Shown one piece after another: positions 47,331 through 58,300 of a DNA stretch of 64,000 nt. Made by a program: the position numbers and the translations under genes. The notes beneath the pieces are model-generated. The model made no database searches. It was not told the origin of the DNA and was given only the letters and a program-made list of their open reading frames with translations. Source of the stretch: Narthecium ossifragum (Eukaryota; Streptophyta; Magnoliopsida; Dioscoreales; Nartheciaceae); assembly GCA_963920575.1 (NCBI GenBank), contig OY986968.1:27100129-27164128 (forward strand). Reading direction: 5' to 3'. Numbering within the stretch: position 1 is the stretch's first letter; every line of letters starts with the position of its first letter.

Positions 47331-50103
47331 CTCTTTGCTTACATTCATGAGCATGTTTCTACTGATGCGAGCGGTGTAGGAGCTATAATTACTCACGACT
47401 ACACCTTGGAATTCACGACCAGTACGGTATGTTGTTTAATCGCTATATCTTGCCGGACGACAACTAGGTCTAAACTTCATTAACATAATTCTTATTGTTT
47501 GGTTATAGATATTTCAAAGTCGACAAGCACTTGTCCAATGGGTACAGACAGTTGGGAGGCAGAATGGGCTGGTGATTGTGACAAAAAATTCAGAGGCCGG
47601 GGGGTGTGGTAGAAAGCCGAGGATTACCTTGGCATGTGAGCGCAGTGGAGAGTATCGGAAAACTGTGAAGAAAGATGATAGCGGGAAGAAAAAATTTGCC
47701 AATCGAAAGAAAAAATCCATCGACTCCGGGACGAAGAAGTGTGGATGTCCTTTCAAGCTTCAGGGTGTGAAGCTTGTATCTGATGATGATTGGATGCTAA
47801 GAGTTCTTTGCGGAGTCCACAATCACTCCCATGCGGATCACCTCGAGGGTCACTCGTTCGCGGGAAGATTATCTGCTGAACAAAATGATATGGTGGTTAC
47901 GATGTCAGCAAACCTAGTGAAGCCACGGCAAATCCTGAACACTATAAAGCAACAAGATCCTGAAAACGTATCCACCATGAAGACCATCTACAATGTACGC
48001 CAAAGGAATAAGGTGATTGAAAAGGCTGGGAGATCAGAGATGCAGCAACTATTGAAGCATCTAAATGAGTTTGGATACGTTGAGTATCATACGGTTCGAG
48101 AAGACACAGACGTTGTGAGGGACGTATTCTGGGCACACCCTGTGTCTATTGATTTAGTCCGTGCATTTCCCGAGGTGTTGATTATAGATTGCACCTACAA
48201 GACCAATAGATATCGACTTCCACTGCTAGAGATTGTTGGCGTCACGTCGACGAGTATGACATTCGCCGCAGCTTTTGCCTACATGGAGTGTGAGAAGGAG
48301 GACAGGTACACATGGGCTTTGAAAATATTAAGGATATTGTTGGAAGGATGCCCAATGCCACGCGTTGTGGTGACAGACCGAGAACTGGCTTTGATGAACG
48401 CTATCAGCTCGGTCTTTCTGGAGTCCAAAAGCATGCTATGTAGATGGCATATCCAAAAGAACGTAGAGCTCAGCTGCAAACACATTTTCGAAACTGCAGA
48501 TAAAGCCGACTTGTTTATGACAATGTGGAAATTGGTTGTAACTGCATCTACCGAGGAGGAGTACAAGAAACACTTGGAGACACTAGAGACATCTTTTTGC
48601 GGTTACCCAGCAGCTTCTAAATATGTTCGGAAATCGTGACTGGATGGCTTCAAAGAATTGTTCGTCAGTGCTTGGACTGACGAATATATGCATTTTGGCA
48701 ATCACACTACAAACAGGGTAGAGAGTGCACATGCCAAGTTAAAGAGGCATCTCGGGGCATCCAGCTGCAGTTTTGACACATCGTGGGCTACTATTCACTC
48801 CCTGCTTGAGCTGCAACACTGTGATATCAAAGCCTCCTTTGAGAAGAGCAAATACATTGTGCATCACAGTTTCAAGCCGGCCATCTTCAAGGAGCTGCGA
48901 GGCTTCATTTCAAAGAGTGCTCTTTTAATAGTTCAAAAAGAATCTGAGAGGGCCAATGAGATCGGTGCGGATAAGTTCGCATGTGGTTGTACAGTCCGAC
49001 GCACACATGGCTTGCCATGTGCCCATGAGATCGCCAACTACAAGCTTGATTGCCGCCCCATACCCCTAGAATGCATACATCACCATTGGCGAAAGCTTGA
49101 CTTGTCGGCTACACCAGCCAATGAAATCCCAAAACTTAAGTGCCAAAATGCTCTAGAACTCTTGGAAAACAAATTTCTAGCTCAGAATGAGGCAGGAAGA
49201 ATGCATTTGCTGAAGAAAATGTATGAGCTAGCAGAACTGCAGTCTAGTTATGTTCTTGAGCCAGAGGTGAAGTTGAGGACCCGCGGTCGACCAAGCGCTA
49301 AGGAGAAGAAGTTGATGCTCTCAACACAATGCGACCCATCCGCCTTTGAGTATGCACCTTCGTTCAAGGACAGTAACTCACTAGAGGAAACTCCTCTACA
49401 TGTTAGTCCCATATCTTGCATGAAACCAGAGAAGCCTGATATAGTCAAAAAAAAGCGTCCAAAGGAGAGAGTGCTAAGGGCTCGGACAGCCGCTCCGCTG
49501 GGCTATCTTGGCGAGTTTCCAGAAGGGTTGACAAAATATATTAAGCATGTTAAGGATGTTGCATCAGATGGTAACTGTGGCTTTAGAGCGATAGCCGGGC
49601 TATTGGGCTACGGCGAGGACAACTGGGCCCAGGTGAGGAACGATCTTATCAATGAGTTGCGTGATCACTTCGAGGGCTACCTTAAGTTGTTTGGGAATGA
49701 AAAGCGTGTTCACGAGCTTATGTACTCATTGTCGTTTCTTGAAGACAACCCTCTACCCGATCGATGGATGACCATGCCGGACATGGGTTATATTATTGCA
49801 TCACGATACTCGGTTGTCCTACTCCACATCTCCAGAAGACAATGCGTGACCTTACTGCCACTTTGGACAGCAGCGCCCCCGAAACCGGCACGGAGGATCA
49901 TCGCAATCGGGTTCGTAAACGGAAATCACTTTGTTCAACTCCACATGCAGCCTGGATGTCCAATGCCACCAGTAGTCAGCAGCTGGGCTCGATATCGAGA
50001 TGCTTGTGCCATTGGATGGGATTCCTATAACGATGAGATAGAAAAATTTGGGTTAATCGTGTCATCAAATGTTGCTACAACGGACACCATAGATCTTGAA
50101 TGA
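47331..50103 (+). pseudogene. MULE transposase fused to an OTU protease domain; one in-frame stop
   Basis: An exon ending at 47426 (open from 47331, no ATG seen) splices across 47427-47508 to a frame open from 47509 to 50103, except for a TGA at 48637-48639. In order: a FAR1/WRKY-GCM1-like zinc-binding region (FQSRQALVQWVQTVGRQNG; KCGCPFKL; GVHNHSHADH), a DDE core (IIDCTYKTN, VVTDRELAL, NRVESAH for the likely E), a SWIM finger (CGCTVRRTHGLPCAH), a linker, and an OTU domain with DGNCGFRAI (Cys) and NGNHFVQLH (His). The transposase cuts and joins element ends in the nucleus; the OTU part is a ubiquitin-type cysteine protease fold. The stop falls between the second D and the E, where a tryptophan codon TGG would fit. 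Confidence 0.9.
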
Positions 50104-50264
50104 AAATTTGGGTATTAATGTCTTATATGATTTTCAATATGAATATCTTGTCTGGTTGTAAACATTGTGTTCCAAACATTGTATGAGTATCTTGTATGGT
50201 TGTAAACATTGTGTTGCAAAGGGTTGCTTCATACTCTGTTTTTTTTTATTAAGTACGCAACTAT

Positions 50265-50826
50265 CGGTACCCAAGTACCGATAATAACCTAGACACATAT
50301 CGGTACCATACTACCGGGTTTATACGCGACAATATCGGTAATTAGATACCGTTACAAAGCCAATCAAGTAAAACAAACACTGTCTCGGTACTCACTCTTC
50401 CGAACAATGAAGCATTTTATCGGTACTATACTACCGATACAACATGGAATCAAAGGCAGGCGTAAGCTGCGTTGTATCAGTAGTATAGTACCGATAAAAT
50501 GCTTCACTGTTCGGAAGAGTGAGTACCGAGACAGTGTTCGTTTTACTTGATTGGCTTTGTAACGGTACTCACGCTTCCGAACAGTGAAGCCTTTTATCGG
50601 TACTCTACTACCGATCAAACAAGGAATCAAAGGCAGGCGTAAGCTGCGTTGTATCGGTATCATAGTACCGATAAAATGCTTCACTGTTCGGAAGTGTGAG
50701 TACCGAAACAGTGTTTGTTTTACTTGATTGGCTTTGTAACGGTATCTAAGCACCGATAGTGTCGGGGATACATCCGGTAGTATGGTACCGATATGTATAT
50801 TGGTTGTTAACGGTACTTGGGTACCG
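50265..50826. promoter_or_regulatory. Dyad cluster B, between the two MULE genes
   Basis: Eight perfect CGGTA-N6-TACCG sites start at 50265, 50301, 50336, 50421, 50598, 50655, 50775 and 50811; near-copies start at 50478 and 50740. Many starts are 35-36 bp apart, with two gaps of 57. The region follows the transposase stop and precedes the end of the PMD gene, so it is 3' to both. Confidence 0.85.
50367..50745. repeat. Duplicated inverted repeat between the MULE genes
   Basis: A foldback of about 85-bp arms (50367-50455 against 50481-50563, loop with ggaatcaaaggcaggcgtaa) is followed by a second, similar foldback offset by 177 bp. Each arm includes CGGTA dyads and the shared blocks aatgaagc(a)ttttatcggtac and gcttcactgttcggaag. 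Confidence 0.85.
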
Positions 50827-51032
50827 ATAGTTGCGTACTTGATAAAAAAAAAGAGTATTTGGGAGGGAGGTTTAATTCTACATTGTAAACACATCCATAC
50901 ATTGATAACACGTCTATACATTGTAAACACATCCATACATTGATAACACGTCTATACATTGTAAACACGTCCATACATTGGATCCAATTAAGTTCATACA
51001 TTGGAAACACATTCATACTATCAATATATATG

Positions 51033-53065
51033 CTATTCTCTGGTTCGTTGTTTAGATCTTCTCTCGTAGGCGCGCTCCGTGTCAGTCTCGCCGCGGGCTA
51101 TTCTTTGATCCCGCGCCCACCTACTCCTATGGTTGTCAATGGTCAGGGTATCCATGTGCGCCACGGTGTCGTCGATGATCGTGACAATCCTATCATACTG
51201 AATTTCAAGAATTCGAAACAAATTAGACATAATATTACACGCTAGTATTTCATTTCCATTTAGAATTGCTAAAAAGTTACCTTCGCCGGTAGATAATCAT
51301 CTGCATGTTGAGCCTGAAAACTCCTCCGCTCTGGGTTTATGAGCTTCACATGAGATATGGATCGATACCAGTCATAATACCCATCCACGCAGTCATACCC
51401 ACGGAGAGCATACTCGCCCGTCCGGCATAGAGCAGTGCAGTGGCTTGGCCAATCAGCCCAGAACCGCGGCTCATAGTGGAAGGCCCTCTTGTACCCTCGG
51501 GCAGTCTCCTTGGCTCCCATGTGGAAGTGGGTTGGCCTTAGTGGGGCGGCGGGAATAGTCTGTACGATCCCGAATTGCCGAAGCACCCGATCAGGATGGT
51601 ACGGCTCGACGTGCTCCCCGCTGCTTATGGTGCCGAGGAAAAAGCTAATATCATCACGAGGGAAGGGGCCTCCTCTATGTCTGACGTATGGGTCCCACAC
51701 AACCTGCAACCATACTCATAGTAAGGGAATCAATATTTGATCACTACTGAATATATTACAAAATTCAACACGGCTTCAGACAAAGATTACAACTCACCTG
51801 ATGTCTACTCAGGGAATCAATCTGTGCGCGCCATTGTAGCAGAGCCATTTCCGGATCCTGACCTGGATCTTTGTGATCCAGCCACGCAAGAGCAGTCGGC
51901 GCGTCAACCGTGTATTCTGGGTCGGGCTGTGGCTTTATAATTACCGGGAGGTGATCATATATCCATGCCTGCATTGATTTAAAAAATGTGGGTCAGTCAC
52001 AACTATTGGTATTATATCACAAAGCAGATGTTTTTAAAAGTACGTACCTCCGCCAGAGTCAAGTATCCGCCAATTGCCCTTGTCCCCCATCGACTGGCAG
52101 AGCCAAGCATGCGATAGAGGTAGACGAGGCCGGCGGCACCCCACGCATACTCACACACGGTATCCAAGTCCGTGAGGGCAGAAAGGCAGGACACGTGAAC
52201 CTTCGACCCCGACTTGTCGCAAAAAAGGGTGCAACCCAGCAGATACATAATGTATGCCTTGACAGAGCACTCCAGGCCGACCTTGCGGAGAGTGCACTCT
52301 CTCCTCAGCCAGGTCATACTAACTGACAGCCCTCTCCCATCCAACTGGCTCGCGGCCTCTGCTTCACTGACTCCCAAATGAACCTTCATAAGCGCTTTCA
52401 GCTGGGAGACTTTCAGCTTGCACTCTTCAAGCGGCCTACCGGCGACGGGGATGCCCAGTATACGGCTCACGTCACCCAAAGTTATCGTCATCTCTCCACA
52501 GGGCAGGTGGAACGTGTTCGTCTCCGGGTGCCACCTCTCGACGAACGCCGACACCAGGGCACTGCTTATAGTCTTGTAAGAACACACCGTCAGATTTGCT
52601 AGACCGGTGGCCTCCACGGCATTCTTAAAGTCTTGCCGTTCGATGCCGTCCCATTTCAAAGTGGACAGCCCATGCGCATAAATTTTTAGTGGCCCACGCT
52701 CCTACGTTGAGAAGGGGAAAAGTGAGCAGACTTTGATATAAACACGGCATGATATAAAAAAAAACTCAGCCTTTTTTTACCGCTCCAGCCCATATCCGAT
52801 ATGCCACGTGTGTTTTGAACTCCGTCAAAACCGACCGGTCAACAGGCCCACCAGGGATGGGTGCCTCGTCATCAGACACCTCTTCCTCTTCACCAGGGCC
52901 AGCAACCATCAAGGCATCCTCTGGGATCTCCTCTGGAATCTCCTCAGGTACCGCTCTCCTCCTCCTAGCTGAGGCCGTCGGCCGGTCAACGCGGGCCGAT
53001 GAAGATGTCGATGCCGCCGAAGATGAAGAGGCTCCGGCGGGTGCTTTTCCCCTTGGATGAACCAT
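51033..53065 (-). CDS. Plant mobile domain (PMD/MAIN-like) protein carried by the MULE
   Basis: Five exons on the minus strand join in frame: 53065-52781, 52701-52048, 51968-51798, 51703-51281 and 51197-51033 (1698 nt, 565 aa), with GT-AG introns. The N-terminal 90 residues are Ser/Ala-rich, then acidic (EEIPEEIPEDAL, GEEEEVSDDEA). The PMD follows: ERWHPETNTFHLPCGEMTIT, LGDVSRILGIP, CEYAWGAAGLVYLYRMLG and on to WDPYVRHRGGPFP. PMD proteins such as Arabidopsis MAIN and MAIL1 act in nuclear gene and transposon silencing, and PMDs are common in plant transposons. Here it is the second gene of the element, convergent with the transposase. No stop or frameshift is seen. Confidence 0.9.
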
Positions 53066-53108
53066 TTAACTGTTTTGAAAAAGAAATGCAAAGATTAGTA
53101 GAGTGTTT

Positions 53109-53348
53109 CGGTATCCATATACCGGCAATTAAACGTTATTAACGGTACCTAAGTACCGGTAATAAAGCATACATAGCGGTAGTAAGGTACCGATAGTTTC
53201 CAAATAATATCGGTACCTTGATACCGAACAAGGTCTTTTCCATTCAGCAACAAACGTATTGATCGGTATCTATGTACCGATCAACAATCCTATACTATCG
53301 GTGACTATGTACCGATATTATAGAGAATCATTCGGTTGTCTTGTACCG
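53109..53348 (-). promoter_or_regulatory. Dyad cluster C, upstream of the PMD gene
   Basis: Perfect CGGTA-N6-TACCG sites start at 53109, 53143, 53177, 53211 and 53264; near-copies (CGGTG, CGGTT left arms) start at 53299 and 53333. The first four are exactly 34 bp apart. The cluster begins 44 bp upstream of the PMD start codon, so it overlaps the expected promoter. Confidence 0.85.
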
Positions 53349-53882
53349 ATTGATACGTATAAAACTGAAAGGTCGGAACCCATTGGAAAAATTTGAAAAC
53401 CTTGGAAAAAAACGCATTCGGAGAACAATGCTGCAAAACCAATGCTAGGTATGCAAAGAAAATGCATTTCATGCAACAAGAAATGAAAAACTCACTTGTC
53501 CCCTCACCTCACTCGACGGTTCTCACTCGACGGACTCGACGGAGGCGTGGGTAGCTCGCCGGCGAGGCTCTGCCGCGGGTGTAGGGAGGCTGGCAACGTT
53601 CGTGAGACACACAACTGGGAAGGTGGAGGGAGATGGTCGGGAGAGTGAAGAGAGGGAGAGACTTCGGTAGAAGAGGGAGGGAGGAAGTCTCGGTAGAAGA
53701 GGGGAAGAAGGTAGGGGCTGGAGTGGGCTGAGGGGTAGTGTAGGTATTTTGGGTTTTGTTTAGGGTTTAGGGTTTAGTGTGGTGTGGGGTTTGAGGGTAG
53801 TTTAGGTAAGTACATGTATTTTGTGTGGTGTGTTGAGTGAAATTAGGGGTTTTCAAACTTGGGCTAGGGTGTGTAGAGTAAA

Positions 53883-53926
53883 TGTGGTGTGTTGAGTCGA
53901 AACGGTGGTGCGGATAGCCGCACCCG
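53883..53926 (-). repeat. MULE right TIR
   Basis: Inverted copy of 46564-46607, 44 of 44 identical, ending GGATAGCCGCACCC next to the 9-bp target duplication. Confidence 0.95.
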
Positions 53927-54188
53927 TTGCTGAAATGACAAAGAGTTTTGAGTGTTGTAAGGTATATGCTGCTTCAAACATCCTGGGAAATGCAGCTCTG
54001 GATTAACCCGAGACAGCTTATGACCTGTAATTGAAAACTAACTTGCATTTCTAGTAACACCCTGTTTTGAAACGGACTTAAATCCAGCAAGTAGTAATAC
54101 TTCCTACAGATTCTGAGAAGTTGATGGTTTGAGTGTTTCTGCTATTAAGTTACATCTTTGGCCTTTTTTATAGCCACAAGCTGTTATC

Positions 54189-54640
54189 ATGAGATCGAGC
54201 TCTTCCAAGTTAAGAGGCATTCAGTCATTATTGAGTGGAAGCATTTGGGTGCAGTATCATAGTAACTCTGCAACGATAGGATCCTTTAGGATGGCACGTA
54301 GAGCGAGCTGGTCGCTTTCGTTGCTTCTTAGCAAGGTGGTGGGAATGGCGGAGGCTTGGAAGGTCAACGTGAAGGCGAACAGGATGTGGACGATGAGCAG
54401 CTCCATTCCATGGCAGAGAAGCCAGAGATGGTAACAATCACAAGACACTTAAAATACTAAATCATTCCTCAATTTATCATCTATATAAGCCACCTTTTCA
54501 ACATAATCGTGTCGTAATATCTTCCAAATTTTAGCAGAAGGATCGATCAAATGCTAAATTGCATGAATTCTAATCTCGTATACAATATGCAGCTTTCTCT
54601 TCAACTACCATAAACAAAAGATTTCAAAGAGTTTGACACG
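54189..54640 (-). pseudogene. 5' fragment of an LRR receptor kinase gene
   Basis: The minus strand encodes MELLIVHILFAFTLTFQAS, AIPTTLLRSN and QLALRAILKDP, close to the N-terminus of the kinase at 56.7-59.4 kb. The upstream DNA (54450-54640) also matches that gene's promoter in pieces (acaaaagatttcaa, gaatacaact). The LRRs and kinase are missing. Like the fragment at 18990-19350, it is a duplicated promoter plus signal-peptide segment. Confidence 0.8.
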
Positions 54641-55398
54641 CGAGTGATTCAATGAATACAACTCATTCACACGATGGTAACGGGTTGCAGCCCCGTCTCA
54701 TGTTAAGCCCAAAAGGCGATCTCCTGTTGCTGTAGGTAAAATCGAGGTGAGCTTTCTCACCCTAGAGTAGGATAAAGTCAATGTTTTTTTATGCATAAAG
54801 AGCTTGCTCTCTCACCTTTGGTTTAAAAATGCAACATTTGCCGGTAAATTGTTCGTAGAAATGATTGAGACTTTCGGATGTTATAATCTGGATAGCAAGT
54901 TTAGTTCTTTCTTGTTTCGATATGATTAATTCCCTCGTTTGCCGCCTCGGTTAATCTTAGGTTTTGACTTGAATGGCTAATCAGCCAGAAACCTAATGTA
55001 GCTTTTCAAACTTTGTTCTGAGCAAATATAGGGATAGGGTTCGAGTTTAATGACATGATTTGTCATCTTTCTCAGATAGTAGGATTTATAGATTCGGAAT
55101 CTGACATCTCTTGAATTGAAAGCAAGATAGTTTTCAGAAATCTGTTTTGATTCTTCTTGGTTTGATCATAAATTGACTCATAGCATTTGACTTAAAAATC
55201 CTTCATCCTCGGACCATGCAGGCTCTTGTTTAATTCAGCTTTACGAAAATTAGATCATCTTTTGAACAACCAATAACCATTTGATTGGGATTTCCTCTAT
55301 ATAGAAGACCATTATCTTTGGAATGTCCTTAAACTCAAACAATAAACCCCAAATACTAGCATCTAGCATTTGGTAAACAAATAAGAGATACAACCATA
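54641..55398. other. Intergenic DNA downstream of the minus-strand kinase
   Basis: No gene is recognised. The right part should hold the kinase 3' UTR. Confidence 0.4.
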
Positions 55399-58300
55399 CT
55401 AACTATTAGTTTCTTTGCTGATACCAAGAATCGCATCTCGAGCTGCATTCATCTCCTTGATGACATTTCCAGTCTCCATTCGGCTTCTTGGATCTTCACT
55501 TGAACATGAAAGACCTATTTTGATCACCGAAATTAAGCATTGCTGCTCTTCGATCCCAAAAGTATTTCTGTTTTCGATTTGGCCTTCAGCATTTTGTATA
55601 TCCTCTCTCAAGATGAGACCGGAATCCACTATATCCATTACTCGTTCAGGAAAGGCTGCCTCCACATATTTGTGAAGGCTTAGACCATCTTTGAACATGT
55701 CACTAGTAGGCCTTTTCGCTGTGAACAACTCTAGCAGAAGGATTCCATAGCTGTATATATCTCCATGAGTTGAGGCTTGGCCACCCATGGCATACTCTGT
55801 AATCCATAGGAGTTCAAAAGTAAATTTTTGGAGTGCTCACAAAGGCAATAGCAGAACTCAGACATAAATGAATAACGTATTGCACAAGAGATAGAAAATT
55901 GGATTTGAGTGCAAAAGCGTATAATCGATCCTAGAAATATTTCTCTGCTATGTTTAGCTATTAGAAGCAGGTTCATTCCACCGAGAAATGTATGCTCTAT
56001 ATTGTAGTTTACCATTAGATTGGCGTCGGGTTGTAGAACAGATGTCTTGTATGAGCAACCACAGATCTTCTTCAATCTAATTACTGACCTTGCTATTGGT
56101 CGGACTTTCACTTGCACTTTGCATGATTGATTATAGCACTGGACGGCATACTGGGAGAAAAAGACTGATAGTTCTTATCATGAAATTCTTCTATAGTTTA
56201 GTTTTTTCCTCATCTAAACAACCCTATTTGGGATAGTTGTAACCGTTTTCTTCTTCCTTTCTTCTTTAGTTTATATTGTTAGCTACTAACTCTTATCTGG
56301 ATGGAATCAATATGATTTAGTAGATGACTGTCATTAGAAGGATACAATGTGTTAACTCCAGTAGAAAAATCCCGAACTATATAACAGGTGGTCTTGGTAG
56401 TACACAGACAGAGGCATAGCTTCAAAATCGCTGTGTATATCAATATATTGCAAAGTCTGCAAATATATTCTAGCTCAAAAAGCGCGACAAAGGCTGGGTA
56501 TTTGTACACATCTTATAAGCTTTTAAACATATTTTTCTTTTGCTAGCAAAAACCTCAAACTGTTAGTCATTCGCTCATTTATTATGATTTTTAAATACCT
56601 TTGTCCACATAATGAACGTAAATCACAGCAATCTATCTCGTATTAGAATGCAGAACTGTAAGAAGTTGCAATGAATGTGAATAAGCATGCATTAGAACCA
56701 AGAAAATGCAAGGCATGTACCTGGAGCAACATATCCAATGGTTCCTCTTATTCCCATCGACATGGTAGACTGTTCTCTTGACAAGGAGCCCTCTTTTGAT
56801 AAAAACCGTGCTAAACCAAAGTCACCTACATGTGCGCACATTTCTTCATCAAGAAGAACATTGCTTGGCTTCAAATCACAGTGAACAATTGGTGTCTGCC
56901 CAAGGTGATGGAGATAATCTATTGCAGAAGCCACATCAATTGCTATGTTCAACCTCTGCAGAAGGCTTAAAGCCCTCCAACCAGAATCTAAGACCGGATC
57001 TGGATGCAACCACCTTTCAAGACTTCCATTGGGCATATACTTCAGCACTAGAGCTTTGAAATCGTTGCCCCTGTAATCTACACTAGAACATACTGTCAAG
57101 ATCTTGACTAGATTCCGGTGCCGGATGTGTCTCAAGGTTTCACATTCGGCTATGAAACTCTTCCATGCACCCTTTATCTGAAGGTTCAATACCTTCACTG
57201 CAACTGCACTTTCATTGGAGACCATGAGTCCCTTATACACCGAACCAACACTTCCTACTCCAATCAGATTAGATGATGAGAATCCATCAGTAGCTCTTAG
57301 CAGTTCAGCATAGGAGATCTTGGCAAATTGATCCTCAATCGACAATTCAGATGCAGGTTTCCTCTTTCGATTCTTCTTCCAACGTAGCACGGCAAGCACG
57401 ACAACTGCTATGATTATACATAGAACTGCAGTCAGAATAGGGATAAGTACTTTGAGTGCAAGATCCTTATCTTTCCTGACAGGAACTTTTGTATAGCATG
57501 CAGATAAACTCAAGTTTAGGCCGTTCCCACATAGCTTCTCGTTTCCAATAACTATAACTGCACTTGCATTTCTGAACACACCCTCTGCGGGCACTGCACC
57601 CTCAAGGTTGTTGAATGATAAATTTAGAAGCGTCAGAGAACTTAAGCTTTGGAAGGATTGAGGGATTTCTCCAGACAGGTTGTTGCGCGAGAGATCTAAC
57701 TCCACCATGCCTTTTAAATTGCTCAATGACTGGGGGATGGCTCCTTGGAAAAAGTTGCCTTCCATATATAGGTACTCCAAACTCTGACAATCACCCAGAC
57801 TGCTAGGAATTTCACCAGTTAGCTTGTTATTTGAAACATCAAGGGTACCAAGATTTTTCAATATACTTACTTTCAAGGGCAATAACCCAGTAAAGTAATT
57901 ATGCGATAGATTAAGTACTGTTGCCAGAGAAGGGAGGCTAACAATCTGTTCAGGGATAGCACCACTGAGCTGATTCTGAGAGAGATCCAACTCCTGCAAG
58001 CTCTTCAAGTTTCCAAAGCTTGAAGGTACGGTTCCATTCAGGAAATTGCTTTGCATGTGAAGCTGATTCAGGTTTGTGAGATTGCCAATGGTATGTGGGA
58101 TTTGTCCAGTAAATCTGTTTCCTTGCAGCTCCAACAAATGTACCTGCTGCAGTCCGCCGATCGCCGGCGGAATGGCGCCTGTCAAATTATTGTCATTTAA
58201 TTTGAATATTGTCAGATTGAATAGATTTCCAATTGCAACAGGTATGCCCCCTGAAATATAATTCCATCCCATGCGGAGGTGGTTGAGACTTGGTGGAAGA

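Larger units (their letters stand above)
46564..53926. mobile_element. Complete Mutator-like element (MULE) with two convergent genes
   Basis: The 7363-bp element is flanked by exact 9-bp duplications gttgctgaa (46555-46563 and 53927-53935), the MULE hallmark. Its terminal inverted repeats are identical over 44 bp. It carries a plus-strand transposase-OTU gene and a minus-strand PMD gene, which meet tail to tail near 50.1-51.0 kb. Short dyads (CGGTA-N6-TACCG) fill its non-coding parts. Identical TIRs and TSDs suggest recent insertion, in the 3' flank of CLPR1. Confidence 0.95.

Noticed and set aside
53109..53348. CRISPR-like appearance of the regularly spaced dyads
   Set aside because: The genome is eukaryotic, the repeated part is only a 16-bp dyad with a variable core, and no cas genes occur.
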